This document shows positions 25,726 to 34,489 of a DNA stretch of 45,193 nucleotides, in pieces. Numbering within the stretch: the first letter of the stretch is position 1; each line of letters opens with the position of its first letter. The position numbers were made by a program, and so were the translations under genes. The notes under the pieces are model-generated. The model was not told the DNA's origin. It searched no databases and was given only the letters and a program-made list of their open reading frames with translations. This DNA is from an uncultured Bacillaceae bacterium (GTDB lineage: Bacteria; Bacillota; Bacilli; Bacillales; Caldibacillaceae): positions 1-45,193 of the forward strand of contig CALKAK010000153.1 of the NCBI GenBank assembly GCA_937983015.1, read 5' to 3'.

Positions 25726-27912
25726 TTACACCTTTTCGATCGGTGCAAATTTGGCCAACAGTCGTTTGATGCCGACCGGTTTCGGGAATGCGATATCCAA
25801 TTCGACATCTTCTCCTTCGCCACGAACACTGACGACGGTACCGGTTCCCCATTTTTTATGATTCGCTTTATCTCCGGGTCGCCAATTTACGCCCTCGTTT
25901 AATTGCGGGCGCATAACAGGGCCGCGGCGGACAGTTCCTCCTCGAGGAGTTGGCGCATTTTCAGCTTCATGCAAATAGTCAAGGACATCTTCGGGGATTT
26001 CATTGATGAACCGGGACGGCGGATTCACATTCATTCTTCCGTAAAGCGTGCGGATGCGGGCATTTGTCAAGTATAACTCTTCTTCCGCCCGCGTAATCCC
26101 CACGTATGCTAAACGCCGTTCTTCCTCCATTTCATTCGTTTCCGTTAAACTCCTGTTGTGCGGGAAAATTCCTTCTTCCATGCCAATGATGAATACAACA
26201 GGGAACTCCAATCCTTTTGCCGAATGCAGGGTCATCAAGATGACTTGATCGCGACTTTCTTCCTCTTCATCGAGGTTATCAATATCGGTGATTAAGGCCA
26301 GATCGGTTAAGAAGGCGACAAGAGATCGATCATCACTCGTATTTTCAAAGTTTTGGGTGACGGAGAGGAATTCTTCGAGGTTTTCCAGTCGACTCTGTGC
26401 TTCTAAGGTATTTTCCGCTTGTAGCATTCGTTTATAACCGGTTTTTTCCATCACTTGTTCCGCCAATTCTGTCAGTGTCAAATACTCACTCATTTTAATG
26501 AAGTTTTCTATCAGCTCGTGAAATTCCCGCGCCGCTTTCGTCGCTCGTGCCGAAAGTCCGATCAATTCCACTTGATCAAGGGCATCGTATAGTGAGATCC
26601 CGTGTTCCACCGCAAACTGCGTGATTTTCTCCAGGGAAGTCGCACCGATCCCCCGTTTCGGGACATTGATCACCCGCTCGAGACTGAGATCATCATTGGG
26701 GTTTGCGATCAGACGTAAATAGGCGAGTAAATCTTTAATTTCTTTCCGTTCGTAGAACTTGATACCGCCTACTATGGTATAGGGGATATTGGCCTTGATA
26801 AGGACCTCTTCCATTACCCGGGACTGGGCGTTCGTCCGGTATAAAATCGCAAAATCCCCGTATTTGCGTTTTTCCTTTTGGACCAGATCTTTTATTTTTC
26901 CTGCCACGAACATGGCCTCTTCCTGTTCAGAATCCGCGCGATAGTAACCGATCTTTTTTCCTTCTTCATTATCGGTCCACAATTTTTTCGGTTTTCGGTT
27001 GATATTATTCTCGATCACGCTGTTTGCCGCTTTTAAAATTCGTTTCGTCGAGCGGTAATTTTGTTCGAGCAGGATGACTTTTGCATCCGGATAATCGTTC
27101 TCAAATGACAAAATATTGGTGATATCAGCACCGCGCCAGGCATATATCGACTGGTCGGAATCGCCGACGACACAAAGATTTTTAAAACGTGAAGCGAGCA
27201 TATTCACCAGAACATACTGTGCTTTATTCGTATCCTGGTACTCATCCACATGAATATACTGGAATTTATTTTGATAAAATTGTAATACTTCCGGAAGCCG
27301 TTTAAAGAGCTGGACGGTTTTCATGATCAGGTCGTCAAAATCGAGAGAGTGATTTTTCACGAGCCGTTTTTCATATTCTTCATAGACCTGGGCGACAATT
27401 TTCTCGTAAAAATCGGCAGCCTTTTTCGCGTATTGTTCAGCATCTTTCAACTCATTTTTCGCGCTGCGGATCGTCTGTAAAATCCCGTGCTGATCATACC
27501 GCTTCGAATCGATATTCAAATCTTTTAAGATTCCTTTAATCACAGAAAGTTGATCGGTCGTATCGAGGATCGTAAAGTTCCGGTTGATCCCGATCTGGTC
27601 AATCTCCCGCCGTAAAATTCTCACACACATGGAGTGAAAGGTGGAGATCCACATTTCTTCGGCGGCTCCTCCTAAAATAGCAGCGACACGCTCTTTCATC
27701 TCTCGCGCCGCCTTATTCGTGAACGTGATGGCGAGAATATTGCGTGGATGGACACCCTTTTCCGCAAGTAGATAAGCGATCCGATGGGTCAGGACTCTTG
27801 TTTTGCCACTACCGGCACCGGCCATGATTAAAACCGGTCCTTCCGTATGTTTGACCGCTTCTTGTTGTTGTGGATTCAATCCCCGTAACAATCGTTCCGT
27901 CAAAAAATTCAA
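25726..27912 (-). CDS. pcrA: ATP-dependent DNA helicase PcrA
   Basis: An essential UvrD-family 3'-5' helicase used in repair, replication restart and RecA removal. I choose TTG 27912 (MNFLTERLLRGLNPQQQEAV), which follows TAGGAGGTAAACC; the in-frame ATG at 27972 overlaps the end of pcrB and its extra residues do not resemble the family. 728 residues. Motifs: Walker A GAGSGKTRVLTHR, Walker B VDEYQDTNKAQY, GDSDQSIYAWRGAD, EQNYRST, the late motif MTLHSAKGLEFPVVF, and VGITRAEEELYL. The C-terminal Tudor-like domain (WRPGDKANHKKWGTGTVVSV) binds RNA polymerase in this family. Confidence 0.96.
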   Translation of the reverse strand: MNFLTERLLRGLNPQQQEAVKHTEGPVLIMAGAGSGKTRVLTHRIAYLLAEKGVHPRNILAITFTNKAAREMKERVAAILGGAAEEMWISTFHSMCVRILRREIDQIGINRNFTILDTTDQLSVIKGILKDLNIDSKRYDQHGILQTIRSAKNELKDAEQYAKKAADFYEKIVAQVYEEYEKRLVKNHSLDFDDLIMKTVQLFKRLPEVLQFYQNKFQYIHVDEYQDTNKAQYVLVNMLASRFKNLCVVGDSDQSIYAWRGADITNILSFENDYPDAKVILLEQNYRSTKRILKAANSVIENNINRKPKKLWTDNEEGKKIGYYRADSEQEEAMFVAGKIKDLVQKEKRKYGDFAILYRTNAQSRVMEEVLIKANIPYTIVGGIKFYERKEIKDLLAYLRLIANPNDDLSLERVINVPKRGIGATSLEKITQFAVEHGISLYDALDQVELIGLSARATKAAREFHELIENFIKMSEYLTLTELAEQVMEKTGYKRMLQAENTLEAQSRLENLEEFLSVTQNFENTSDDRSLVAFLTDLALITDIDNLDEEEESRDQVILMTLHSAKGLEFPVVFIIGMEEGIFPHNRSLTETNEMEEERRLAYVGITRAEEELYLTNARIRTLYGRMNVNPPSRFINEIPEDVLDYLHEAENAPTPRGGTVRRGPVMRPQLNEGVNWRPGDKANHKKWGTGTVVSVRGEGEDVELDIAFPKPVGIKRLLAKFAPIEKV

Positions 27913-27958
27913 TGGTTTACCTCCTATACAACCTGGTTTCTGATCGCTATGAAAAATA

Positions 27959-28666
27959 TCAGTTTGCGTCATCAGAATCGATCTTTTTTATCGCCTGTAC
28001 TGTACGGAGGGCTGCTCCGATATTTTCATAAATTAAATTCCCGACTACAATACAATCAGCGTATCGTTTCATTTCCTTCGCGCGAGCGACACTGTTTATA
28101 CCGCCACCATAAAACAAGGCGGTATCCTGTAACCGTTCTTTCGCCCGTCTGACAATTTCGGGATCGCCATATGTGCCGCTGTATTCGATATAAAAAATTG
28201 GTAAGCGAAACATCTTTTCAGCGATCGTCGCAAAAGCGGCCACATCTTCTTGATCTAAATCCGTTTGAGCGCTCGTTAAACGGGCGACTTTACTCTCTGC
28301 GTTTAATACACAGTACCCTTCAATAACAATTTCCCGCCAATCGATCCAATCAGCGAACATTTTAATCGCCCGTTTGTGCTCCCCCAAAATCCATTTAGGA
28401 GTGGTACTGTTTAATACTGTCGGGATTAAATACAGGTCAAATCCCGGTGTGATGGCATCAATCGTGGATATCTCCAGTGCACAGGGCACCTCGTGACGTC
28501 GGACGCGTGATAATAGTTCAACAACTTTCTCCATTGTGATACCATCAGTTCCACCGACAATCACCGCATCAGTACCCGATGTGCAGATTTTATCTAAATG
28601 ATCATCTGAAATCTCTTTATTCGGATCGAGTTTAAAGACATGTTGCCATTTACGGTAATCGTACAT
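27959..28666 (-). CDS. pcrB: Heptaprenylglyceryl phosphate synthase
   Basis: 235 residues. A TIM-barrel enzyme that joins heptaprenyl diphosphate to glycerol-1-phosphate in Firmicutes, related to archaeal GGGP synthase. It shows HVFKLDPNKEISDDHL at the N-terminus, GGTDGITMEKV for phosphate binding, LIPTVLNSTTPKW, YIEYSGTYGDPE and FYGGGINSVARA, all typical. ATG 28666 has TTGGAGGA upstream. First gene of the pcrB-pcrA-ligA-camS cluster. A TATAAT about 33 bases upstream may start the transcript. Confidence 0.94.
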   Translation of the reverse strand: MYDYRKWQHVFKLDPNKEISDDHLDKICTSGTDAVIVGGTDGITMEKVVELLSRVRRHEVPCALEISTIDAITPGFDLYLIPTVLNSTTPKWILGEHKRAIKMFADWIDWREIVIEGYCVLNAESKVARLTSAQTDLDQEDVAAFATIAEKMFRLPIFYIEYSGTYGDPEIVRRAKERLQDTALFYGGGINSVARAKEMKRYADCIVVGNLIYENIGAALRTVQAIKKIDSDDAN

Positions 28667-28698
28667 GTTTTTTCCTCCAATAATTCTACCATCTCCTC

Positions 28699-28727
28699 AT
28701 TATAGCACTCATAAATGAGGGATAAAA
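28699..28727 (-). promoter_or_regulatory. Probable promoter of the pcrB-pcrA-ligA-camS cluster
   Basis: TATAAT (minus strand, 28704-28699) has a weak TTTTAT -35 at 17 bases. The spacer contains the perfect palindrome CTCATAAATGAG (28708-28719), a possible regulator site. Confidence 0.5.
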
Positions 28728-28824
28728 CAACCTGTATTTATTATAACGGAGATTGGATATAAGACCATATCAAATGTTTACAAGTAAATCCGCGGGAAAA
28801 CTTAGATCGAAATATTTATTAACG

Positions 28825-28853
28825 GAAAAAGAGCCCGGTACTGTACCGGACTC
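28825..28853 (-). terminator. Terminator of yerC
   Basis: GAGTCCGGTA pairs with TACCGGGCTC (one mismatch) around a three-base loop, followed by TTTTTCC on the minus strand. It closes the yerA-yerB-yerC unit before the pcrB promoter. Confidence 0.88.
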
Positions 28854-28883
28854 CAGGTCGTCAAAGAATGATCCTGTTTTCAA

Positions 28884-29195
28884 TCATTTTGCCTGTTGTG
28901 CTCTTTTATTTTCAAGGCGTTCTAGCACCATTTCATATGCATCATTTCCGTAATTCAGGCTTCGTTTCACCCGGGAAATCGTCGCCGTGCTAGCGCCTGT
29001 TTTTTCCTCGATCTCATGGTATTTCTTGCCCGCTCGTAATAAACGGGCCACTTCCAGCCTCTGTGACAGGGCTTGTATTTCATTGACCGTACATAAATCA
29101 TCAAAGAATTTATAGCATTCTTCCAAAGTTTCTAATGTTAAGATCGCTTCAAATAATTGATCGAGTTCCGGTCCACGTAATTTTTCAATTTGCAT
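28884..29195 (-). CDS. yerC: YerC/YecD family TrpR-related DNA-binding protein
   Basis: 103 residues. The protein has the TrpR-like helix-turn-helix: ALSQRLEVARLLRAGKKYHEIEEKTGASTATISRVKRSLNYG at about residues 43-84. The N-terminal LFEAILTLETLEECYKFFDDLCT is the dimer part. Family members are Firmicute YerC/YecD proteins whose effector is not established. ATG 29195 follows AGGAGGGAT. It lies 27 bases after yerB and probably shares its transcript. A terminator follows. Confidence 0.9.
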   Translation of the reverse strand: MQIEKLRGPELDQLFEAILTLETLEECYKFFDDLCTVNEIQALSQRLEVARLLRAGKKYHEIEEKTGASTATISRVKRSLNYGNDAYEMVLERLENKRAQQAK

Positions 29196-29222
29196 GTTTA
29201 TCCCTCCTTGACATAATCCCCG

Positions 29223-30266
29223 TCATGACCCTGTGTTTCTATCTAAGGAAACCTGATTCAAATCAGGCACAAAATTGATCCAGGTTTTTCCGGGAACAAG
29301 CGGTAATTCACCACCATTGGCAAACGGGGTTATACGACCATCGATATTTTTCCATTCCACTTCTTGCATCCGGCCTTTTTGTAACAGATAAGCTATCCCA
29401 CCGGAAGTGATATCCACTTCCAGTCGACCAGCATCGTCAATCGTCCGATGACTCGTTTCGACGATGAAGATATTGTCGATCGTGACCGTTTCTTCGGTGT
29501 CAAAATCGGTTACTTTGACACCGCCCGAATACCGGGAATACTTGCCGGTTGCCTCATCGTATTCATAACGCACGTGGAATTGGTCTGTTGAATAATCAAT
29601 GGAAACACCGGAGACAAATTGACCGGTGATCTCTTCGCCTTCAGATAGAAATCGGTAGCTTGCCGGTGGTCCGGAGAGAGAATAGTCATTTTGTTCGGCA
29701 CCTTTCACTACATTTTCATAAGAGATGTACGAATTATGCGGTGCCCTGCGAAAATCCGCTCGTTTAAATAACGTTCCGTCATAGTATAGACCGTTTAAGG
29801 AGTCAACGAGACCGTGGTTGAGAATTAAATCTTGAGCCCCTGGACTCCAACCATGATGGATATAAATGGCATTCAGCCCCGCAGCGAGCCGGACATAATA
29901 ATCACGGGCACTCCTTACTGGGCCGAATGTTTCCGGCATCTCGCTTTGATAAACCGCTAAAAAACGGGTTACACCACCTTCTGCCAAAACCTCATAGACG
30001 AGGTCCGCTTTGACCAACCCCGATTGCGGTCTGGCCTGGGGATGATTATTGACCATCACAGCCAGTGCACGGTGGTCCGGTTCTTCATCGGTTGTCACAC
30101 CGGTTAATGGGAAGAAGTATTGCGGTTCTTCTTCAACAATGATCGGTTCAGTTTCTTCTTTGTCTGGTGGAGCTTCTTCAGTTATGGTCTCTTTTTTGGT
30201 ACAACCACCAAAAAGCAACAGTATGGTGAATAAAAGCGGGATGGCTAATTTGCTCTTATCGTTCAC
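29223..30266 (-). CDS. yerB: DUF3048 lipoprotein YerB
   Basis: 347 residues with GTG start 30266 behind GGGGTG. The N-terminus is a lipoprotein signal peptide with lipobox LFGG-Cys at residue 22, then an acidic linker. The two-part DUF3048 domain follows: FPLTGVTTDEEPDHRALAVMVNNHPQARPQSGL, ADLVYEVLAEGGVTRFLAVYQ, GPVRSARDYYV and a C-terminal half ending WINFVPDLN. It is a surface-anchored protein of unknown function. It lies between yerA and yerC in the order known from B. subtilis. Confidence 0.9.
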   Translation of the reverse strand: MNDKSKLAIPLLFTILLLFGGCTKKETITEEAPPDKEETEPIIVEEEPQYFFPLTGVTTDEEPDHRALAVMVNNHPQARPQSGLVKADLVYEVLAEGGVTRFLAVYQSEMPETFGPVRSARDYYVRLAAGLNAIYIHHGWSPGAQDLILNHGLVDSLNGLYYDGTLFKRADFRRAPHNSYISYENVVKGAEQNDYSLSGPPASYRFLSEGEEITGQFVSGVSIDYSTDQFHVRYEYDEATGKYSRYSGGVKVTDFDTEETVTIDNIFIVETSHRTIDDAGRLEVDITSGGIAYLLQKGRMQEVEWKNIDGRITPFANGGELPLVPGKTWINFVPDLNQVSLDRNTGS

Positions 30267-30376
30267 AAAAACACCCCAAACATTGCAGATTTAAAAAAGA
30301 TATGAATGTTCGAGTTCTTCGACCGTGGATCCTGCCGATTACCGCCTGAGATTTAATAAAGCATCTCTTCAATATT

Positions 30377-32134
30377 TTAACGCATCACAGAAGGAAATAA
30401 AACCCTTTTTTTCTTTACTTCATAAACCCCGGCGGGTGTTACCCGTACATAGGGCAAATGGATCGATGTAAAAAACATTAATGTGTACAGCGGATCACGG
30501 AATGGATAGCCTTTCTTTTTCATCAATTGAACAAACCGTTTTTCGAAAGGAATGAGTTGTTGTAGTGGAAGTGTACTCATTTGTCCAAGCAATGGAAGAG
30601 CCAGCTCGAACAAAATCTTCCCTCCTTCGACGATAACGATCCCACCATGTAGCTCTTTCAGGCGATGAAAAGCGATTATAATATCCTCTTTATTTTTACC
30701 GATCAGTAAAAGATCGCCGCTTGCCGTAAAGCTCGTTGCCATTCCTCCTAAATCTTTGGCAAACCCTTTTATAATACTACTTACCCGCCATTTGCCTCGG
30801 CGGTCGATCAAGATAAAAAAGCATTCCGCATATTCCTCTGGAATCGTTTCGAGAGACATATCCAGGACCGGAGAATACGGTTTTGTAATCACGGTATTTT
30901 CCAGTTCTATACCAAAAGGGATTGAGACGGATAAATCATCCGCAGTCAATTCCCAGTCGATGATTAAAGGGTGGAATCCGTAGCGTTCCCACGGAATGGT
31001 TTGTGCATCGTAAAAATCGAACGGTTGATCATTCTTCTTCACCCAGCGTCCTTTTGCTAGTACCGAAAAAGGTTCAGGATTTTTCACATCCGTTAAAAAG
31101 TTAATATCGGCAACTCGCCCGGTCCCTATTAAACCATGAATGTGGTCGAGTTGAAAGTATTTTACTGGATTTAGAGTGGCCATCAAATAGGCATCAATTT
31201 CCGGAACCCCATGATCCATGGCGATTTTAATCAATGGGGCAATAACGCCTTGTTCATAAAAAGACGGAGTCGATCCATCTGTGGTGAACATTAAATAATC
31301 ATAGGAATTTAACCCCCGCTCGTTTAAATCTTGCAAGATATCCGGTAAATCCGGACGAATCGAAGAATGTCTCAGACTTACCATATATCCTTGCAACAGG
31401 CGGCGCATGACTTCTTCTCCGTTGATCGCTTCATGATCCCCGTCAGCACCGAACAACTTTAATTTGGCCAAAGTTTTTTCACTTGCTCCGGGAAAATGGC
31501 CTTCTACCTTTTTATTTTTCCGCTTCGTTTCCCGAAGCCAGTGTAACAGCAAACCATCACCGTCGAGCAAACGGGGCCAAGATGTGAGCTCGCCGGCTTG
31601 CACGACCGTCTCCTGATCAATCCATTCTTTAAATGTTTGATTCGTGAATTTTCTTTCTTCCCATGGCAGAAAAGTCTGGCTGTCCAGACGGCACCACCAG
31701 TACATGTTGACGGGAATTTGGTGAAGATCGCTGATAAATGTAAACGCTTCCCGTTTTTCCATAAAAAAAGCAAGTTGTAGATTATCGTTGATTAAAGTTG
31801 TTGTCCCTGATTGGACTGCATATTGTGCAAAAGAAAGGGGATTATAAACTTGAGCCGGATGGGCATGTGGCTCGATATATCCCGGAACTAAAAAATATTC
31901 ACTGCAGTCGATAATTTCACAAGACTCATCCATATACCCCGGCAGGCGATCGCCAACATAGACAATCCGGTCATGGTAGATCCAGATGTTCCCCTGCATC
32001 CACGTTTTCAGGATGCCGTTTAAATAGGTAGCATTTTTTAATAACAAGGTTGGTGAACGTTTTCCATCCAGGACTTCCACCTGGTGACGAATTTCCCTGT
32101 TGCGCCATCGATATTGACCGTATAACACGTGCAA
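30377..32134 (-). CDS. yerA: Adenine deaminase-like amidohydrolase YerA
   Basis: 585 residues, homologous over its whole length to B. subtilis YerA. Amidohydrolase metal motifs are present: H-A-H in VPGYIEPHAHPAQVYN, GADGDHEAINGEEVMRR, RHSSIRPDLPD and TTDGSTPSFYE. The C-terminal domain FAKDLGGMATSFTASGDLLLIGKN matches adenine deaminase C-terminal domains. Deamination of adenine to hypoxanthine is plausible, but the true substrate of YerA is not settled to my knowledge. TTG 32134 or GTG 32128 are both possible starts behind AAAGGATGA. In B. subtilis the gene lies after the pur operon, which is missing here. Confidence 0.85.
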   Translation of the reverse strand: MHVLYGQYRWRNREIRHQVEVLDGKRSPTLLLKNATYLNGILKTWMQGNIWIYHDRIVYVGDRLPGYMDESCEIIDCSEYFLVPGYIEPHAHPAQVYNPLSFAQYAVQSGTTTLINDNLQLAFFMEKREAFTFISDLHQIPVNMYWWCRLDSQTFLPWEERKFTNQTFKEWIDQETVVQAGELTSWPRLLDGDGLLLHWLRETKRKNKKVEGHFPGASEKTLAKLKLFGADGDHEAINGEEVMRRLLQGYMVSLRHSSIRPDLPDILQDLNERGLNSYDYLMFTTDGSTPSFYEQGVIAPLIKIAMDHGVPEIDAYLMATLNPVKYFQLDHIHGLIGTGRVADINFLTDVKNPEPFSVLAKGRWVKKNDQPFDFYDAQTIPWERYGFHPLIIDWELTADDLSVSIPFGIELENTVITKPYSPVLDMSLETIPEEYAECFFILIDRRGKWRVSSIIKGFAKDLGGMATSFTASGDLLLIGKNKEDIIIAFHRLKELHGGIVIVEGGKILFELALPLLGQMSTLPLQQLIPFEKRFVQLMKKKGYPFRDPLYTLMFFTSIHLPYVRVTPAGVYEVKKKRVLFPSVMR

Positions 32135-32238
32135 TCATCCTTTATTCTCCCATTTTCACGATTACCAATATTGTAACACATATTACATTTTAAAGCATTA
32201 AAGAATTAACTTTTTTCCGTAGAAAAGAGAGGGATTCG

Positions 32239-32541
32239 ATGTTTAATATTCGTTTATCTAGAGGAGTACCGCTATTTTTACGAATGATCATCGGTATCGT
32301 TCTCATGCTCTGGGGAACGAAACGCTTCACTCGGAGTCTTTATAAAAAATCATATGTATTGTTAACCGTCCTTGGTGCAATGAACATTGGCGAAAGTTTT
32401 TTTCATTACTTACTTTTTAACGAGTTAGATCACGGGTTAAATAATCTGCATGATAAGCCAAAACTTAAGAAAATTATCGATATCGTCATTCCCGAAGATC
32501 ATACGGAAGAATGGACCCCGGGATTCGATCAGAAAACATGA
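32239..32541 (+). CDS. Small membrane protein of unknown function
   Basis: 100 residues starting at ATG 32239 behind GAGAGGGA. Two hydrophobic segments: LRMIIGIVLMLWG at about 14-27 and YVLLTVLGAMNIGESFFHYLLF at about 39-60. A charged C-terminus follows (KKIIDIVIPEDHTEEWTPGF). The arrangement loosely resembles DUF2892-type membrane proteins, without clear motifs. It occupies the place where the 12-gene pur operon is found in B. subtilis, and points opposite to its neighbours. Confidence 0.65.
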   Translation: MFNIRLSRGVPLFLRMIIGIVLMLWGTKRFTRSLYKKSYVLLTVLGAMNIGESFFHYLLFNELDHGLNNLHDKPKLKKIIDIVIPEDHTEEWTPGFDQKT

Positions 32542-32556
32542 TCAAACAATCCGATA

Positions 32557-32772
32557 TTAGGGACTATTTTTTTGCAGGCGACCATCAAACACGATTTGCT
32601 TTTTTACCGGTTCGTATGTAATTTCACCATCAGCGCCGATCACTTCGCGAAATATGGGTTTTTCTATTCTCCGAACAGGCTCATAACCTTCTTTTTTCAT
32701 CCGTTCTAAACATTCCGCAACGGTTTCATGTTCTTCCACTTCAAAACGGCGTTTTTGCGGTTTTTTACTCAT
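32557..32772 (-). CDS. yebG: NETI-motif protein (YebG-like)
   Basis: 71 residues starting at ATG 32772 behind GAGGTGAG. It matches the small NETI protein family: FEVEEHETVAECLERMKKEGYEPVRRIEKPIFREV followed by YEPVKKQIVFDGRL. The name-giving NET(I/V) appears as HETV here. Function unknown. In B. subtilis YebG lies between pbuG and purE, so this gene marks the left boundary of the missing pur operon. Confidence 0.88.
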   Translation of the reverse strand: MSKKPQKRRFEVEEHETVAECLERMKKEGYEPVRRIEKPIFREVIGADGEITYEPVKKQIVFDGRLQKNSP

Positions 32773-32851
32773 AAGCTCACCTCAATTGTTCTTTCCTTTC
32801 AATATGGTATATTAGCACGTCCTTTATGTATCGTGAAGGCTTGTTAAAATC

Positions 32852-32890
32852 AAAAAAAGCGAGGCTGGAACGACATGCTCCAAACCTCGC
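32852..32890 (-). terminator. Terminator of pbuG
   Basis: GCGAGG..TGGA and TCCA..CCTCGC form a long hairpin with small internal mismatches, followed by TTTTTTTG on the minus strand. Confidence 0.85.
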
Positions 32891-32907
32891 CATCTTATTT
32901 TAAGCTT

Positions 32908-34200
32908 TTACAGGAAGATAAAGTACAGGGCGAAACAGACGGCCAGTATCCACATGATTGGATGTACTTCTTTTGCTTTTCCTTTTAAAACCATGGTAAT
33001 CGGATAGAATACAAACCCGGCAGCCATACCGTTGGCAATACTACCTGTAAAAGGCATCATGATCGCAGTGAAGAAAGCGGGAACCGCAATTTCAAATTGA
33101 TCCCAATTAATATTTTTCAATTGTACCGCCATCATGACACCAACGAGGATTAAAGCAGGTGATGTGACGGCAGAAGTAACGATTGTCAATAACGGTGAGA
33201 AGAATAACGCAAACAAGAAGCAAATTGCCGTAACAACAGCAGTGAAACCAGATTTACCGCCAGCGGCAACACCGGCAGTTGATTCGACATACGATGTTGT
33301 GCTTGTTGTCCCGAGAATGGCACCGATCACTGTACCGGATGAATCGGATACTAAAGCGCGACCGGCCCGGGGGAGTTTCCCGTTTTCCATAATGCCTGCT
33401 TCACTGGCAACCGCCATCAGTGTACCTGCAGTATCGAAAAAGTCAACGAACATTAAAGATAAAATTACGAACAATAATTCCGGTTTAAAAATTTGATCTA
33501 AATGTAAAATCGATTGGCCAAACGTAGATTCAATGCTGGGCGGGAAACTGATAATGCTTTTTGGTAATTCGATCAGGCCAAAAAGCATGCCGGCAACTGC
33601 AGTGATAACCATTCCGTAGAAAATGCCAGCTTTAAAGCCTAATGTTAGCAAGATGACGGATACGAACAAGCCGAAAATCGCTAGAAGTACAGTCGGTTCC
33701 ATTAAGTTACCAAGTGTAACCCCGGTATCCGGATTTGCTACCACGATTCCTGCATTTTTTAAACCGATAAAGGCGATAAACATCCCGATTCCTGCACTAA
33801 CCGCAAGTTTCAAATCATCGGGAATCGCATTAATAACTATTTCACGAATTCTTGTCAACGTTAATAAAACTAGAACAACACCGGAGATCAATACGCCAGC
33901 GAGAGCAACTTGCCACTCGATCCCCATCCCGATTACAACGCCAAAAGTAAAGAACGTATTCAATCCCATACCGGGTGCCAACGCAACCGGATATTTCGCA
34001 ACAATCCCCATGACAAGAGTACCTAAAGCAGCAGCCAATGCTGTAGCTGTGAAGACCGCACCTTTATCCATTCCTGCTTGCGATAAAATATCCGGATTAA
34101 CAAAAAGAATGTAGGCCATTGCCAGGAACGTTGTAATACCGGCAATCGTTTCGGTACGGAAATCCGTCCCTAATTTTTCAAACTCGAAATATTTTTTCAT
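32908..34200 (-). CDS. pbuG: Hypoxanthine/guanine permease (NCS2/AzgA family)
   Basis: 430 residues, about 12-14 hydrophobic segments. It begins KKYFEFEKLGTDFRTETIAGITTFLAMAYILFVNP, the hallmark of AzgA-type purine transporters, and continues with TALAAALGTLVMG, PGMGLNTFF and DFFDTAGTLMAVASEAG, the last forming part of the substrate site in this family. ATG 34200 follows AGAGAGGTAAGGGG. Control is visible: PurBox pair, sigmaA promoter, guanine riboswitch and an intrinsic terminator in the leader. This is the only purine transporter in the window. Confidence 0.93.
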   Translation of the reverse strand: MKKYFEFEKLGTDFRTETIAGITTFLAMAYILFVNPDILSQAGMDKGAVFTATALAAALGTLVMGIVAKYPVALAPGMGLNTFFTFGVVIGMGIEWQVALAGVLISGVVLVLLTLTRIREIVINAIPDDLKLAVSAGIGMFIAFIGLKNAGIVVANPDTGVTLGNLMEPTVLLAIFGLFVSVILLTLGFKAGIFYGMVITAVAGMLFGLIELPKSIISFPPSIESTFGQSILHLDQIFKPELLFVILSLMFVDFFDTAGTLMAVASEAGIMENGKLPRAGRALVSDSSGTVIGAILGTTSTTSYVESTAGVAAGGKSGFTAVVTAICFLFALFFSPLLTIVTSAVTSPALILVGVMMAVQLKNINWDQFEIAVPAFFTAIMMPFTGSIANGMAAGFVFYPITMVLKGKAKEVHPIMWILAVCFALYFIFL

Positions 34201-34274
34201 TCCCCTTACCTCTCTTAATAAAATTTAACCTTCGCGGTTATTTTTTCATGCAGCATAAAAAGATGCTAAAACGA

Positions 34275-34302
34275 GAAAAAGCCCCAGTGGCCGCCGGAGC
34301 TT
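34275..34302 (-). terminator. Riboswitch-controlled terminator upstream of pbuG
   Basis: AGCTCCGG and CTGGGGCT form an 8-bp stem (two G-T pairs) with a six-base loop and a following TTTTTC tract. It lies 57 bases downstream of the aptamer and 75 bases before pbuG. Guanine binding is expected to favour this hairpin and switch the gene off. Confidence 0.8.
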
Positions 34303-34358
34303 GACGAAAGGATCGGGAAAATAAAGGAAACCCATGGAATTTCCTCTTCCGTACAACC

Positions 34359-34427
34359 TCTCGTGGTCAAGCTATTTACGGTAGCTTGGTAGAAACTTTT
34401 GGGCCATATTCCCAAAATTACACAAGA
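34359..34427 (-). ncRNA. Purine (guanine-class) riboswitch aptamer
   Basis: All parts can be read on the minus strand. P1 is TCTTGTG/CACGAGA; P2 is UUUUGGG/CCCAAAA with loop AATATGG; J2/3 is GTTTCTACC; P3 is AAGCTA/TAGCTT with loop CCGTAAA; J3/1 is GAC. The C at position 74 (xpt numbering) gives guanine/hypoxanthine specificity. The top pair of P1, normally A21-U75, appears as G21-C75. It controls pbuG through the terminator at 34275-34302. Confidence 0.95.
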
Positions 34428-34457
34428 CGAATTATGTAATTGTCGTTTACGTGTTTC

Positions 34458-34486
34458 ATATTAGCAGGTTTTCGAATAAAGGTCAA
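34458..34486 (-). promoter_or_regulatory. SigmaA promoter of pbuG
   Basis: TTGACC (34486-34481), a 17-base spacer and TAATAT (34463-34458) on the minus strand, about 31 bases before the riboswitch aptamer. Confidence 0.85.
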
Positions 34487-34489
34487 CTA

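Noticed and set aside
27913..27972. N-terminal extension of PcrA from ATG 27972
   Set aside because: It overlaps the end of pcrB, has no ribosome site, and contains the AGGAGG of the TTG start at 27912 as coding sequence.
33134..34114. Two plus-strand open frames opposite pbuG (120 and 163 codons)
   Set aside because: The Thr/Pro/Ile-rich translations are the antisense image of hydrophobic membrane segments, without ribosome sites.
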